A stretch of 64,000 nucleotides of DNA, taken from positions 186,001-250,000 of the forward strand of contig NZ_BBJT01000008.1 in the NCBI RefSeq assembly GCF_000739915.1, in the 5' to 3' direction. Of this stretch, positions 48,524 through 59,558 are shown in pieces. The notes below the pieces were generated by a model. The model was not told the DNA's origin and searched no databases. It saw only the letters and a list, made by a program, of their open reading frames with translations. The translations under genes were made by a program, and so were the position numbers. Positions within the stretch are counted from its first letter, which is position 1, and the number at the start of each line of letters is the position of its first letter. This DNA is from Paenibacillus chitinolyticus NBRC 15660. Its GTDB lineage: Bacteria > Bacillota > Bacilli > Paenibacillales > NBRC-103111.

Positions 48524-48927
48524 GAAATATCCTCCTCTGAGCTTTCCGAAGGAAAGCTGTTCGTCGTAAGTAAGCATTAGCTGAGCTTTGTGTAAGAAAG
48601 CTGCGTCGTAAAAGCATTAACAGAGCTTTCAGTACATCTGTCGTTCGTAAACTTAGGCCGATCCTTCCCCTTTCGAGGGGAGGACGGCAAGCGTACAACG
48701 GATCCGCATGGACAACCGGGGAACCGCATACGGCGGCACGCCGGCAAAAACCGGCGATCGAAACGGAAAAGCTTTCGTTCAGGAAAACCTTCTTCGCAAG
48801 ACCTTTGGGGCCAGGCTTTCCTGAGGAAAGCTTCGTACATTCCGGGGATTTATGTAAAATTCATGCCCCGATAAGCAATGGGAAGAGGAGAATTTCTTCT
48901 CCTCTTCTTGCATGGCTTATTTAAAGA
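48524..48927. repeat. gap-pgk intergenic region with repeated hairpins
   Basis: GCTTTCCgaaGGAAAGC (48541-48557) and GCTTTCCtgaGGAAAGC (48815-48831) are the same hairpin placed at both sides. Between them two related units, with CGTCGTAA...AAGCATTA...GAGCTTT, lie at about 48561-48590 and 48604-48630. Near gap, GAAGAGGAGAA pairs with TTCTCCTCTTC (48881-48907) without a T run. No gene is seen. RNA processing of the gap-pgk message is a fair guess. Confidence 0.6.
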
Positions 48928-49962
<1,035 letters not shown>

Positions 49963-49983
49963 TCAAGACGTGCCTGGGGCCCG

Positions 49984-51021
49984 TCAAGATAACATGTGGT
50001 TTAACATCTCCACGGCTGCAGCCTCGTCCGTCACCAGGATATCCTCCTGGCCGTATTTTAAAACCGAAGCTACAGCCGCGCCCTTGCTTTTGCCGCCGGC
50101 TACGCCGATCACGACTTCGCAGTGCTGGATATCTTCCAGCCGGAGTCCTACGGTCGGCATCTTATGGACAACCTTGCCCTCGGGGTTAAAATAGTAGCCG
50201 AACGCTTCGGCGAGCGCCCCTTCGCCTCGCAGGCTGTCTATCGTCTCGGAGTCTACCTTGCGCCTCTGCGCCATGACGATAGCATCTCCAATGCCGTGAA
50301 TGACGATGCGGCTGCTGCGGACCACGTCCATCATCTCCTGGATGTTCGGTTCCTGGATCAAGGACTGATAGGCCTCCTCGCGGAGATGATCCGGGACATG
50401 CAGGAGGCGGTACTGTCCGCCGGTCTTCTTCGCCATCTTGGAGGCGATCATGTTCGCCTGCAGCTCCACGCTCTCGCCGAGCCCTCCGCGGGCCGGGACG
50501 AACAGGCTGCCCTTGAGGGCGCTCGTTGTGGACAGGTGCTCCGCCACTTCGGCCATTGTGGAGCCGCCGGTTACCGCGATCACGTCATGCTTCGTGACGT
50601 GCTTGCGCAGCATCAGCGCGGCCGCCCGGCCCAGCTCCTTCTTCGCAAACAGCGAAGAATCCGAATCGCCGGGAACGACGACGACCTGCTCCAAGCGGAA
50701 GTGGTCGCGGATCCGCTTCTCCAGCTCGTTAAGCCCGAGCATCTCCTTGATAAGCGGCTGAAGCTTCTCCAGCAGTTCCCTGCCCGATTCGCTGATGCGC
50801 ATGCCCGATGTTTCCGTTTCAATCAGGCCTTGGCCTTTCAGAAACTCCACTTCGCTGCGCAAAACCCGCTCCGTCATATCGAGAGCGCCGGCCAGTGTTC
50901 TGCGTCCCACGCTTCCCAGCAGGAAAATATGCTGCAGAACGGTGTAACGCTTGTTCAGAACCTCCAGCAAGTCCGGCAGGAGCTGTTTCTGGACGTCGAG
51001 AATATCTCTCATGCCATACAC
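49984..51021 (-). CDS. cggR: Central glycolytic genes regulator CggR
   Basis: The 345-residue SorC-family repressor has an N-terminal helix-turn-helix (LLGSVGRRTLAGALDMTERV, LRSEVEFLKGQGLIE) and a sugar-binding domain with AVTGGSTMAEVAEHL, VVIGVAGGKSKGAAVASVL and VTDEAAAVEML. In Bacillus subtilis it represses the gapA operon and is released by fructose-1,6-bisphosphate. It heads the operon here, and its operator lies directly upstream. Confidence 0.96.
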   Translation of the reverse strand: MYGMRDILDVQKQLLPDLLEVLNKRYTVLQHIFLLGSVGRRTLAGALDMTERVLRSEVEFLKGQGLIETETSGMRISESGRELLEKLQPLIKEMLGLNELEKRIRDHFRLEQVVVVPGDSDSSLFAKKELGRAAALMLRKHVTKHDVIAVTGGSTMAEVAEHLSTTSALKGSLFVPARGGLGESVELQANMIASKMAKKTGGQYRLLHVPDHLREEAYQSLIQEPNIQEMMDVVRSSRIVIHGIGDAIVMAQRRKVDSETIDSLRGEGALAEAFGYYFNPEGKVVHKMPTVGLRLEDIQHCEVVIGVAGGKSKGAAVASVLKYGQEDILVTDEAAAVEMLNHMLS

Positions 51022-51039
51022 TCCTATTGATCGTGTTGG

Positions 51040-51075
51040 GACTCAATATGTCCCGCGAGTGCATTTTAAGTCCCA
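51040..51075 (-). promoter_or_regulatory. CggR operator
   Basis: On the minus strand TGGGAC-N6-TGCA, four bases, then CGGGAC-N6-AGTC repeats the B. subtilis CggR site pattern. It lies about 30-65 bp after the transcription start, a roadblock position. Confidence 0.8.
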
Positions 51076-51109
51076 CATGGATCAAAAAAAACTTGCCTTG
51101 CACAACCCC

Positions 51110-51139
51110 ATTATACCCCAGTTCCTATAAAAGAATCAA
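51110..51139 (-). promoter_or_regulatory. cggR-gap operon promoter
   Basis: On the minus strand TTGATT (51134-51139), 18 bp, and TATAAT (51110-51115). Confidence 0.7.
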
Positions 51140-51253
51140 TGTGTGCAAAGTTTGATTTTTGTAAATGGGCGTCGAAAAAAAATCTGAACCATAGGACTTG
51201 CTTTTTTCATACCTCTATCATATAATAACCTTTGCTGTTACTTAATGAAACAT

Positions 51254-51325
51254 GCGCCCGTGGTCCAATGGATATGACGTAGGCCTCCGGAGCCTGAGAT
51301 CGAGGTTCGATTCCTCGCGGGCGCG
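51254..51325 (+). tRNA. tRNA-Arg (anticodon CCG)
   Basis: The 72-base gene starts GCGCCCG and ends CGGGCGC plus a discriminator G. The anticodon loop is CTCCGGA, and the T-arm GAGGTTCGATTCCTC is complete. CCA is not encoded. It is the only plus-strand gene between cggR and clpP. Confidence 0.95.
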
Positions 51326-51343
51326 TACGATGCTGCACAAGAG

Positions 51344-51378
51344 AAAGCTCCCGTCTTCGGACCGGAGCTTTTTTTCTT
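51344..51378 (+). terminator. Terminator after tRNA-Arg
   Basis: AAAGCTCC and GGAGCTTT form the stem, followed by TTTTCTTTT. It may also stop the leftward DedA transcript. Confidence 0.85.
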
Positions 51379-51399
51379 TTCCCCATATGTTTGAGCCGC

Positions 51400-52050
51400 T
51401 TATTCCGCCGAGCCCATGAACATCTTTTGAATGCCGGCATACCGGGCGCGAAGCCAGCCCAAAACCGCTTCTTTGTTTCTTTTTACAACCAGGAACCCCG
51501 TCAAAGCGGCAGCGGCAGCAATAATCGCAATCGTGGAGTATTGGGAAATCACATGCAGCAGCTGCTGGATTTTCGTGCCGAACAAGAATCCTACCATCAC
51601 GTACGTAAACACCCACAGAACGCCGCTCAACCCGTTAAAAATCAGAAAAGTCTTCAGGCGGATTTTCAAAATTCCCGACACATACCCCGTAAAATGCCTC
51701 AGACCCGGCACAAAATAACTGACGAGAATAATTCTATCCCCGTACTTATCGAACCATTTTTTAATTTTCAAGAGCCTCTCCGGTTTGAGAAGCACATACT
51801 TGCCGTACTTATCGAAAAAAGGCGTCCCCAACTTCCGTCCAAGCACATACGTAAAGATGGTTCCCGCAAAAGCTCCCGCAAATGAAACGCCCATAACGCC
51901 AGCCATATTAAACGTGTTTACGTGCACCATATGTCCCGAAATCATCATAGCCAGTTCCCCGGGAAAAGGCAGGGCCACCGATTCTGCGAAGAGGCCCAGG
52001 AAGAGCACCAGATACCCGTATTGTGCGAAAAGATCACTAATCCACTCCAT
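51400..52050 (-). CDS. DedA-family membrane protein
   Basis: The 216-residue protein has the DedA form: LGLFAESVALPFPGELAMMI, GVSFAGAFAGTIFTYVLGRKLG, FDKYGDRIILVSYFVPGLRHF (conserved R-x-x-P-G-x-R type segment) and hydrophobic C-terminal helices. Family members act in membrane lipid handling, including undecaprenyl phosphate or phosphatidylethanolamine flipping, and influence proton-gradient homeostasis. The exact role here is open. Confidence 0.9.
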   Translation of the reverse strand: MEWISDLFAQYGYLVLFLGLFAESVALPFPGELAMMISGHMVHVNTFNMAGVMGVSFAGAFAGTIFTYVLGRKLGTPFFDKYGKYVLLKPERLLKIKKWFDKYGDRIILVSYFVPGLRHFTGYVSGILKIRLKTFLIFNGLSGVLWVFTYVMVGFLFGTKIQQLLHVISQYSTIAIIAAAAALTGFLVVKRNKEAVLGWLRARYAGIQKMFMGSAE

Positions 52051-52303
52051 AGTCCGCTCCTTATTCCACTTAATTTCCTGTCTTTGTTAGCCAGTATACC
52101 TTTTGAGGAGGAGTTTCATAATGGTCCCCGGTTTAGTTTGGAAACTGGACTTTGGTCGTGGCAGGAACCAGACCCTCTGTAAATTTATGGGTTTATTCTG
52201 CGTTTTTTTCGAGCAACTTGTTAGACGGGAACCTTGCGGGAGCCTAAAATGTTTCACCGATTCCTCTTGAGGGGAAAGAACGAGAGAGGTTTTCCCAAAT
52301 AAG
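52051..52303. other. DedA-clpP intergenic region
   Basis: It holds the diverging control regions. Apart from the CtsR/promoter site at its right end I see no structure or gene. Confidence 0.4.
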
Positions 52304-52343
52304 TTTGACCTTTCTTGACCTTTTGACGTTTTTTCGTTATCAT
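52304..52343 (+). promoter_or_regulatory. clpP promoter with CtsR operator
   Basis: TTTGACCTTTCTTGACC (52304-52320) is the reverse of AGGTCAA-GAA-AGGTCAAA, a CtsR heptad pair. It overlaps the -35 box TTGACC (52315-52320); TATCAT (52338-52343) is the -10 after 17 bp. Heat-shock repression by CtsR is expected. Confidence 0.8.
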
Positions 52344-52404
52344 ATTTGTAGATACTGAAAATTAACGCAGTTATAGCGGCGTATTATCGAAGGAGGTAAC
52401 ATTA

Positions 52405-53007
52405 ATGAGTTTTATTCCAATGGTTGTCGAGCCTGATGCAAGAGGAGAACGCGCTTACGATATTTACTCCCGTCTTCTTAAAGACCGTATTATTTTTCTG
52501 GGTACCCCGGTGAATGATCAGGTCGCCAACGCGATTATCGCCCAACTGCTGTTCCTAGATGCGCAGGACCCCGACAAGGATATTCATTTGTACATTAACA
52601 GCCCCGGCGGTTCCATCACAGCTGGAATGGCGATTTACGACACGATGCAGTTTATCAAATCCGACGTTTCCACGATCTGCGTAGGGATGGCGGCTTCCAT
52701 GGGCGCTTTCCTGCTTGCGGCAGGTGCCAAAGGCAAGCGTTACGCCCTGCCAAACTCCGAAGTCATGATTCACCAGCCGCTCGGCGGCGCGGAAGGCCAG
52801 GCGACGGATATCGAGATTCGCGCAAGACGCATTCTCAAAATGCGCGAGAACTTGAACAAAATTCTCGCGGAGCGTACAGGCCAGCCGCTGGAGCGTATCG
52901 ATAAAGATACCGACCGCGACTACTTTATGAGCGCGGCCGAAGCAAGCGCCTACGGTCTTATCGATAAAGTCATCGAGAAGACAACCGAAGGCGGCAAGGA
53001 AGCTTAA
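52405..53007 (+). CDS. clpP: ATP-dependent Clp protease proteolytic subunit
   Basis: The 200-residue protease has [20 protein letters not shown], the catalytic Ser in [13 protein letters not shown], the His in [17 protein letters not shown] and the Asp in [12 protein letters not shown]. It forms the 14-mer chamber fed by ClpX/ClpC and degrades misfolded and ssrA-tagged proteins. Ribosome binding site AAGGAGGT precedes the ATG. A terminator follows directly, so it is monocistronic. Confidence 0.98.
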   Translation: MSFIPMVVEPDARGERAYDIYSRLLKDRIIFLGTPVNDQVANAIIAQLLFLDAQDPDKDIHLYINSPGGSITAGMAIYDTMQFIKSDVSTICVGMAASMGAFLLAAGAKGKRYALPNSEVMIHQPLGGAEGQATDIEIRARRILKMRENLNKILAERTGQPLERIDKDTDRDYFMSAAEASAYGLIDKVIEKTTEGGKEA

Positions 53008-53017
53008 TCAGCCAAAG

Positions 53018-53065
53018 AAAACCCCGGATTATCGACTTTCGTCGGTAACCCGGGGTTTCTTTTTT
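53018..53065 (+). terminator. clpP terminator
   Basis: AAACCCCGG (53019-53027) and CCCGGGGTTT (53049-53058) form the stem, with an inner TCGAC/GTCG pair, then CTTTTTT. Confidence 0.9.
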
Positions 53066-53089
53066 AATGCGGGCGAAATTACAATAAAA

Positions 53090-54847
53090 TTAGTCCAGAT
53101 CCGCAAGCGGATAGAAAATCAGATCGACCGGGAAAGCCGAACCGGCCGGAGGCGTAAACTCGATATCGAGCGACTTCTCCGTTCCTGTGGTGCGGTGGAG
53201 AATTTGCATGCCGTCAAAAGCGGTAATGACGCCGGAATACGGAATCGACTGGATTTCTCCGTTGATCTTGATCGGCCCTTTGAAGACACCGCCGCGGGCC
53301 AGCAGCATAATCGCCATTTTGCGCGGTTTGTCCGCGTGAATCTTGTAGACAACGCCGTAGTTGCCCCCATTCTTCACGTTTTCCTTGCGCATCACGTCGT
53401 AACCGTCCACGAAAGGATCGGTCTTTCCGTCCCCTATGACAAGCTTGGACGCCGTCGTGAAGGAAGAGGCATCGATATTCCAGTTTACCTCGGAGACGTC
53501 GAACGAGCCCCTTACGTGGCCTGTGAAGCCAAGCAGCTTGCTTTCGGACAGCGTCGTGTTCGACAACTCGTCAGCGGCCAGGAAGGAGAACTGAACTTCT
53601 CCGGAAGTTTCCAGATCATAGAACAGATTCACGCCTTGGCCCGGATAGAAATCCGGAAGCTGGCGGTAAACGAGCGTATCGTGCGGCGGAATGGTCAGCT
53701 TCTCGTTATATGTATTGCCCAGCAGGAAGTCCACGGAAGCCTCGCTGCCAATCAGGTTCGCATATACGGAAGGCCATACTTCGCCTTTGTTGGTCGTTTT
53801 GACCGTAACAGGCTTATCCGTCGTATTCGTTGCCATAATGGCAAACGTTACTTTGTTCTTCGTACCGTTGATGTGATCCGCATACAGACGCCCCTTGCCG
53901 TTGATCATGTCCTGGTACAGGATGCCCGGCTCCGTAAATTCTTCGGGGCTGTCGCTGACGAGCAGCTTGCGGCCCGTTACGTCGGTCGCTTCTTTGGGAA
54001 GCATCGGCAAGTTGTAGAAATGGGAAGTCAGCGTATCCCAGCTCAGTTTGTAGAAGCTGCCGATCTCGTTGTGATATACCGGATATTCGGCTTCCGACAC
54101 AAGCGGAATATTTTCGACAATGACATTTTTGGTGAACACCTTGCTCACGTGTCCGTGCCTGTCGTAGACCTTAAGACTAACCGGGTAGGACCCCGGCTTG
54201 AAGAATGCGTCTTGTTTGCCTGTCCATTCGTACTTGGCGATCCCTTCCGCATCCGGATCGTAGCAGAGGTCAATGTACTTGACGGTCTCGCCGAGACGGT
54301 ATTTCTCTTTGTGAGTCGTAAACTTGGCAACGGGATTCGAATTGTTCGTTCCATTGTCGTAAATGCCTTCCGGCTTCGGAACGTAGATGATTTCCACTTT
54401 GCGCGAGTCGTGATAGTACGTATACTTGGCGCCCATATAATCGGCTACCCAGGTCAGCTTGACGAGCAGCTTGCCTTTTACGATGGCCGCAACCGAATCG
54501 AACGGCACTTCCTCGCCATTGATATAGGCTTTTTTCAGATCGCTGCTCAAGACGATGTTATAGCCCGGGGGCTGCATTGTGATCGTTCTGGCCGCATTGT
54601 CCCACGTAACGGGGAATCCCAGACTGTCACCGATAAATTTAGCCGGAACGAACGTTTTGTCCTTGATGATGGTGGCCGGCGACTCCAGCTCCACCTGGTC
54701 TTCATTGACGAAGGCCTGCTTGTTATCCAGGTACAAAACAATTAACGACGACGAGGACGAGATTGCGCGTGCCTGAATCGGCATCAGAAAAGCTGCGAAC
54801 AGCACCAGCGCCATCAGAAGCGAAACCTCTTTCTTCCATTGAATCAT
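53090..54847 (-). CDS. Secreted protein with copper-amine-oxidase-like stalk domain
   Basis: The 585-residue protein has a signal peptide (MIQWKKEVSLLMALVLFAAF, cut near AQARA) and stalk repeats: LYLDNKQAFVNEDQVELESP, FVPAKFIGDSLGFPVTWDNA and AYINGEEVPFDSVAAIVKGK (about 25-155). A PKD-like region with FFKPGSYPVSLKVYDRHGHV follows near 205-240. The rest is beta-rich and unassigned. The stalk domain is common in Paenibacillaceae surface proteins. The ATG at 54847 has AAGGAG upstream. It is a single gene. Confidence 0.85.
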   Translation of the reverse strand: MIQWKKEVSLLMALVLFAAFLMPIQARAISSSSSLIVLYLDNKQAFVNEDQVELESPATIIKDKTFVPAKFIGDSLGFPVTWDNAARTITMQPPGYNIVLSSDLKKAYINGEEVPFDSVAAIVKGKLLVKLTWVADYMGAKYTYYHDSRKVEIIYVPKPEGIYDNGTNNSNPVAKFTTHKEKYRLGETVKYIDLCYDPDAEGIAKYEWTGKQDAFFKPGSYPVSLKVYDRHGHVSKVFTKNVIVENIPLVSEAEYPVYHNEIGSFYKLSWDTLTSHFYNLPMLPKEATDVTGRKLLVSDSPEEFTEPGILYQDMINGKGRLYADHINGTKNKVTFAIMATNTTDKPVTVKTTNKGEVWPSVYANLIGSEASVDFLLGNTYNEKLTIPPHDTLVYRQLPDFYPGQGVNLFYDLETSGEVQFSFLAADELSNTTLSESKLLGFTGHVRGSFDVSEVNWNIDASSFTTASKLVIGDGKTDPFVDGYDVMRKENVKNGGNYGVVYKIHADKPRKMAIMLLARGGVFKGPIKINGEIQSIPYSGVITAFDGMQILHRTTGTEKSLDIEFTPPAGSAFPVDLIFYPLADLD

Positions 54848-54998
54848 GCTCCTACTCCTTTTCCTTCCTTTTTCTAAAAAACGACATGACAAAAAAGCCT
54901 TCTCCCGAAAAATCGCCCAATCTTTAGACGTTTTTTACTGGAAAAGGTTTCTGTTTGACAAAAAATAAAAAAGCTCCCTTGGCAGGAAGCCTTCGCTC

Positions 54999-55268
54999 TT
55001 ACTGATTTTCAAGTTCTTCTTTACTGACCAGCGTGACTAAAGCGTTTACAGCCTGTTCGGCGTCCGAACCTTCTGCACTTATGTAAATTTCGGTTCCCGT
55101 GCTGATCGCAAGGCTCATAATTCCCATAATGCTCTTGGCGTTTACTTTCTTCTCGTCCTTCTCTACAAAAATTTCAGACGAAAATTTATTCGCTTCCTGG
55201 ACAAATAAAGCAGCGGGTCTGGCGTGAAGGCCGGTTTTCAATTTCACCACTACTGGGCGTCTCGACAT
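54999..55268 (-). CDS. HPr-family phosphocarrier at the crh position
   Basis: The 89-residue protein MSRRPVVVKLKTGLHARPAA has His15 in TGLHARPA and Ser46 in AKSIMGIMSL. In B. subtilis the gene after whiA is crh, whose product has Gln in place of His15 and acts only in catabolite repression. Here both phosphorylation sites are present, so the protein could work in sugar transport as well as in CcpA control. The ATG at 55268 fits the family start. Confidence 0.88.
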   Translation of the reverse strand: MSRRPVVVKLKTGLHARPAALFVQEANKFSSEIFVEKDEKKVNAKSIMGIMSLAISTGTEIYISAEGSDAEQAVNALVTLVSKEELENQ

Positions 55269-55537
55269 GGATTGGATTCCCCCTACGTTCTTAATTTGCA
55301 GTCTATAATGCATCCCCGGCAATATCGCTCGGAGGTTCCCCTTACGTGTAACTTATGTCGGTTAAGCATCAGGCATGATGATTTCTATCCAATTCATGTT
55401 GGATGTTCATCGAACGGGGACCTGGCACCGGGCCGCGCTTGTCCGTTCAAGAACCGCGAGTGCCGTAAAATGCGTAATCTGCTTCATATTATACCATTTT
55501 ACGGCGAAATACTCTAGGAAAAAGTTCCCGTATAGGC
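55269..55537. other. whiA to HPr-like gene intergenic region
   Basis: 270 bp without a gene or clear hairpin. It presumably holds the promoter of the HPr-like gene. Confidence 0.35.
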
Positions 55538-56479
55538 CTAACGTATGGCAGCGCCGTTGCGAATTTTGTCGGCCAGTTCGTCTATTTTGCGCAGACGATG
55601 ATTGACGCCCGACTTGCTGACGCTCCCCTTCAGCATGTCCCCGACCTCTTTAAGATTCAAGTCGGGATGCTTTACACGGATTTCCGCGACTTCGCGGAGT
55701 TTTTCCGGCAGGCTCTCCAGGCCGACTTCCCGTTCGATAAGACGGATGTTATCGATCTGCCGGACAGCCGCACCGATGGTTTTATTAAGATTCGCCGTTT
55801 CGCAGTTTACGATTCGGTTCACCGAATTTCTCATATCCTTCATGATCCGGACATCTTCGAAACGCAACAGGGCCTGGTGTGCGCCAATAATGCTGAGAAA
55901 CTCAATAATCCGTTCGCCTTCCTTGATGTAGAAAACGAACCCCTTCTTGCGCTCGATGCATCTGGCATTCAAATCGAAAGTGTTAGCAAGCTGGCACAGC
56001 GCCTGGCAGTGTTCTTCATACATGGAAGCAATTTCGAGATGATACGAAGAACCCTCCGGATTGTTGACGGAACCTCCCGCAAGAAAAGCCCCCCGAAGGT
56101 AGGCCCGCCGGCAGCAGTTTGTTTTTACAATGCTTTTATCGATGCCCGGAGTAAACTGGAAGCCTTCCGACACGATATAAAGGTCGGAAAGCAGTTCCTG
56201 TACCTGGTTCGGCACACGGACGATATAGACATTATTCTTCTTAAGACGCATTTTCTTACGGACGAGCAGCTCGGTGTGCAGCTCATACCGCTTTTTAAGC
56301 AAAGAGTAAATCCTCCTGGCAATAGCGGCGTTTTCCGTTGAAATATCAAGAACGACGCGCTGATTCGTCAGCTGGACGGAACCGTTCATGCGGATAAGAG
56401 CCGATAATTCGGCTTTCTCACAGCAATCCTCCGCTTCGATTAGGGTCAATTCCTTCTTCGTTTGCGCCGCAAAAGACAT
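55538..56479 (-). CDS. whiA: DNA-binding protein WhiA
   Basis: The 313-residue protein has an N-terminal LAGLIDADG-homing-endonuclease-like fold ([40 protein letters not shown]) and a C-terminal helix-turn-helix ([35 protein letters not shown]). It acts in chromosome segregation and cell division. It follows yvcK by 6 bp in the rapZ-yvcK-whiA group. Confidence 0.97.
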   Translation of the reverse strand: MSFAAQTKKELTLIEAEDCCEKAELSALIRMNGSVQLTNQRVVLDISTENAAIARRIYSLLKKRYELHTELLVRKKMRLKKNNVYIVRVPNQVQELLSDLYIVSEGFQFTPGIDKSIVKTNCCRRAYLRGAFLAGGSVNNPEGSSYHLEIASMYEEHCQALCQLANTFDLNARCIERKKGFVFYIKEGERIIEFLSIIGAHQALLRFEDVRIMKDMRNSVNRIVNCETANLNKTIGAAVRQIDNIRLIEREVGLESLPEKLREVAEIRVKHPDLNLKEVGDMLKGSVSKSGVNHRLRKIDELADKIRNGAAIR

Positions 56480-56485
56480 GGGGAC

Positions 56486-57472
56486 TCACCTCTTCCTGAG
56501 CATCCAGCTCTCCACGATCTGATAGATATGCTCGCTTAATTTCTCCGCATCGTGGCGCAGATAGGTCCGGAAAAGCACCAGTTTGTCGGCGATGACGCGG
56601 TAACCCCGCTTCGTCACCTCGTCCAGATCCAGATGGACGGCTTTGGCGCCTTTCTCGGCATATTTATTCTGTACCTGAGGAGGAATCTCCCCGTTATTTA
56701 CAATGACATAATCAAATAAATGATGGCCTATATGGTTATGAATAGCCGTCAGATGATCCCCGACGGAGTAGTCGTCCGTCTCGCCCGGTTGGGTCATCAC
56801 GTTGCAAATGAACATTTTGACCGCATCGGATTTAAGAATCTCCTCCGCTATTCCGGGCACGAGCAGGTTAGGAAGGATACTCGTGTACAAGCTGCCGGGT
56901 CCGCACAGGATGGCATCCGCCTCACGGATAGCCTCGATCGCCTCCTCCAGCGGTTCGATATCCGCCGGTTCCAGCATAACCCGCTTGATGCGTCCTCCGG
57001 CCTGGGGAATCTTCGACTCCCCTTCCACGATCGTACCGTCCTCCATCAGCGCCCGCAAATAAAGCTCCTGCCTCGAGGCAGGCAGCACACGGCCGCGTAC
57101 CGCGAACACGCGGCTCATCTCGCGGATACCGGTGACGAAATCACCGGTGATATCTTTCATCGCCGCGAGAATCAGGTTTCCGAGACTGTGCCCCGCGAGC
57201 CCGGTTCCGGCCGGAAAGCGGTACTGCAGCATCTCGGAAAGCAGCGGCTCCACATCCGCAAGCGCCGTAAGCACGTTGCGGATGTCGCCCGGCGGAGGAA
57301 TTTGCAGCTCGGAACGCAGTATGCCGGAGCTGCCTCCGTCGTCGGCTACCGTCACGATAGCCGTGATATCCAGCGGCTTCTGCTTCAACCCCCGGAGCAT
57401 GACGGACAATCCTGTTCCGCCCCCTATGACGACTATCCGGGGGATATCGGCAGGGCGGTATACTTTAGACAT
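56486..57472 (-). CDS. yvcK: YvcK/CofD-like gluconeogenesis factor
   Basis: The 328-residue protein starts RIVVIGGGTGLSVMLRGLKQ, with TVADDGGSSGILRSELQIPP, GHSLGNLILAAMKDITGDFV, and LCGPGSLYTSILPNLLVPGI. YvcK binds UDP-sugars and is needed for growth and cell shape on gluconeogenic carbon sources. It lies between rapZ (12 bp) and whiA (6 bp). Confidence 0.96.
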   Translation of the reverse strand: MSKVYRPADIPRIVVIGGGTGLSVMLRGLKQKPLDITAIVTVADDGGSSGILRSELQIPPPGDIRNVLTALADVEPLLSEMLQYRFPAGTGLAGHSLGNLILAAMKDITGDFVTGIREMSRVFAVRGRVLPASRQELYLRALMEDGTIVEGESKIPQAGGRIKRVMLEPADIEPLEEAIEAIREADAILCGPGSLYTSILPNLLVPGIAEEILKSDAVKMFICNVMTQPGETDDYSVGDHLTAIHNHIGHHLFDYVIVNNGEIPPQVQNKYAEKGAKAVHLDLDEVTKRGYRVIADKLVLFRTYLRHDAEKLSEHIYQIVESWMLRKR

Positions 57473-57484
57473 GGTTTCACCCTC

Positions 57485-58372
57485 TTATGGTCGGTCGCGT
57501 TCCGCATCTCGATGATTGACTCTGACGATCTCCGTCTCGCTGTTTCCCATAACTTTGCCCAAATACTCGGCAATAGCCACGGACCGATGCTTGCCGCCCG
57601 TACAACCGATGCCTACGACAACCTGGCTTTTGCCTTCTTTTTTGTATTGAGGAACAAGAAAGTGAAGCATATCGAGCAGTTTCGTCAGAAACTCCTGCGT
57701 CTCGTTCCACTTCATGACGTAGTCGTACACATCCGCATCCTGTCCCGTATTGGGGCGAAGCGTCTCCACATAATGCGGATTCGGCAAAAAGCGTACGTCA
57801 AAAATGAGATCGGCATCAATCGGGATGCCATATTTAAAGCCGAAAGAGATGACATTTATAGATATGCCGCCGCTACCCATGTTGGTGAAGCGGGAGGCGA
57901 TTTTTTGTTTGAGCTGCGCCGGTTTCAACGCACTAGTGTCGATCACCTGCGAAGCGTGGCCCTTTAATTCTTCCAGCAGCTTGCGCTCCAGCAGAATGCC
58001 CTCCAGCGGCGCATCGTTGGGAGCAAGCGGGTGGCGGCGCCTGCTTTCTTTGTAACGCTGAACCAGCGTGGAATCCGTAGCGTCGAGAAACAAAATCTCG
58101 TACGTCAATGTGTAATCTTCCTTAATGGAACGCAGTGATTCCTGCAGCGCCGTGAAAAATTCCCGGCCGCGGAGGTCGATCACCAGCGCCACCTTGCCGA
58201 TTTTGCCGTGGGACTGCTCGATTAATTCCGCAAATTTCGGAATCAGAACAGGCGGCAAGTTGTCCACACAGAAAAATCCGAGATCCTCGAGACTTTGTAC
58301 GGCAATTGTTTTTCCTGCACCGGACATGCCGGTAATAATGACAAGCTTGGCCGCCGCTTTGCTTTCTTCCAT
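57485..58372 (-). CDS. rapZ: RNase adapter protein RapZ (YvcJ family)
   Basis: The 295-residue protein has the Walker A loop [44 protein letters not shown], and the C-terminal [16 protein letters not shown]. It is a P-loop protein that hydrolyses nucleotides. The RNA-adapter role is known from E. coli and is less clear in Bacillota, where YvcJ influences competence. It is first of the rapZ-yvcK-whiA group. Confidence 0.96.
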   Translation of the reverse strand: MEESKAAAKLVIITGMSGAGKTIAVQSLEDLGFFCVDNLPPVLIPKFAELIEQSHGKIGKVALVIDLRGREFFTALQESLRSIKEDYTLTYEILFLDATDSTLVQRYKESRRRHPLAPNDAPLEGILLERKLLEELKGHASQVIDTSALKPAQLKQKIASRFTNMGSGGISINVISFGFKYGIPIDADLIFDVRFLPNPHYVETLRPNTGQDADVYDYVMKWNETQEFLTKLLDMLHFLVPQYKKEGKSQVVVGIGCTGGKHRSVAIAEYLGKVMGNSETEIVRVNHRDAERDRP

Positions 58373-58439
58373 GAGTTCACCTTCCTCATCCGTTATAGGG
58401 TACCCTTCCGGGTGGAAGCCGCATTGTAAGCTTTGGTTG

Positions 58440-59387
58440 CTAATGCAGGTTTAACCCCGCCGCTCCTACGACGCCCGCATCGTTGCCCAGTGTGGCCGGC
58501 ACGATTTCAACGCCTGTATAAGCGCGTTCCGGAGTCAGCTTGCGGAATGTCTCGCGGATCGGGTTGAACAGGATTTCTCCCGCTTTCGATACGCCGCCGC
58601 CGATAATGAACCGCTGCGGATTTACGGTTACCGCTACGGCCGCCATGGACTTACCGATATAATAGGCGGCACGGTTCACGATGCGCACAGCGACCTCGTC
58701 TCCCGACTTCGCCGCATCGAATACGTCCTTCGCTGTAATCTTCTCGATCAGCGCCAGACTCGTACGGTCGCCGCGCTCTTTGGCATCGTTGGCCATTCTG
58801 ACGATGCCCGTGGCGGAAGAGACCGTTTCCAGGCATCCGGATTGTCCGCAGTTGCAGGCAATCGCTTCAATATCGGGAACTACGGACATATGTCCGAGCT
58901 CGCCTGCCATCCCGTTGAAACCTTGATAAATTTTTCCGTTTATGATAATGCCTCCGCCCACGCCGGTTCCAAGCGTATAGCAGACCAGGTTCGGGATTCC
59001 CCGTCCGGCTCCGCCCCACGCCTCACCAAGCGCCGCGACATTGGCGTCATTGTCGATTTTTACGGTTTTGCCTAGCTTCTCCTCAAGCGTCTTCTTGACG
59101 GCGACATTGCGCCAACCCAGATTAGGCGACAATTCCACAAAGCCTGTCGGAATGTCCATAAAGCCAGCGATTCCGGCTCCGATCCCCGCTACTTGTTCCC
59201 ATTCGTATGGCGATTCGTCTACGATCCTGTGGACGTACTCAACAATACGGTCAAGCACAAAATCGGGACCGTGCTCGGTTCCGGTAGGACCTTCATAAGT
59301 CTGAATCAATTTTCCTTGTTCGTCGCAGAGGCCTACCTTGATGCTGGTGCCCCCTAAGTCCACTCCGACATAAATCCGTTGTGTCAT
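58440..59387 (-). CDS. glcK: ROK-family glucokinase
   Basis: The 315-residue kinase opens [20 protein letters not shown], with [20 protein letters not shown] (catalytic Asp), [14 protein letters not shown], and the zinc site ELGHMSV plus [12 protein letters not shown]. It makes glucose-6-phosphate. The ATG at 59387 follows GAGGTGA; the GTG at 59399 is inside that site. It lies 67 bp before rapZ on the same strand. Confidence 0.95.
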   Translation of the reverse strand: MTQRIYVGVDLGGTSIKVGLCDEQGKLIQTYEGPTGTEHGPDFVLDRIVEYVHRIVDESPYEWEQVAGIGAGIAGFMDIPTGFVELSPNLGWRNVAVKKTLEEKLGKTVKIDNDANVAALGEAWGGAGRGIPNLVCYTLGTGVGGGIIINGKIYQGFNGMAGELGHMSVVPDIEAIACNCGQSGCLETVSSATGIVRMANDAKERGDRTSLALIEKITAKDVFDAAKSGDEVAVRIVNRAAYYIGKSMAAVAVTVNPQRFIIGGGVSKAGEILFNPIRETFRKLTPERAYTGVEIVPATLGNDAGVVGAAGLNLH

Positions 59388-59558
59388 GCTAAATGTCACC
59401 TCAGTGAAGAGTTAAGTTATTTCCATTCTTTCGCGATGGGTGTTGCTCCTGTACCCACTATAAGCGAACCCCCTAGGAAGGTCAAGGACGGCAAATTGAA
59501 AAAACGTGGAAGGGTGTAGGCCGTTCCACGTCTTTGCGTATGAGTCTAATAATCCGTT

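Noticed and set aside
48881-48907. Terminator between gap and pgk
   Set aside because: The hairpin is perfect but is not followed by a T run on the minus strand, and pgk-tpiA-gpmI need read-through.
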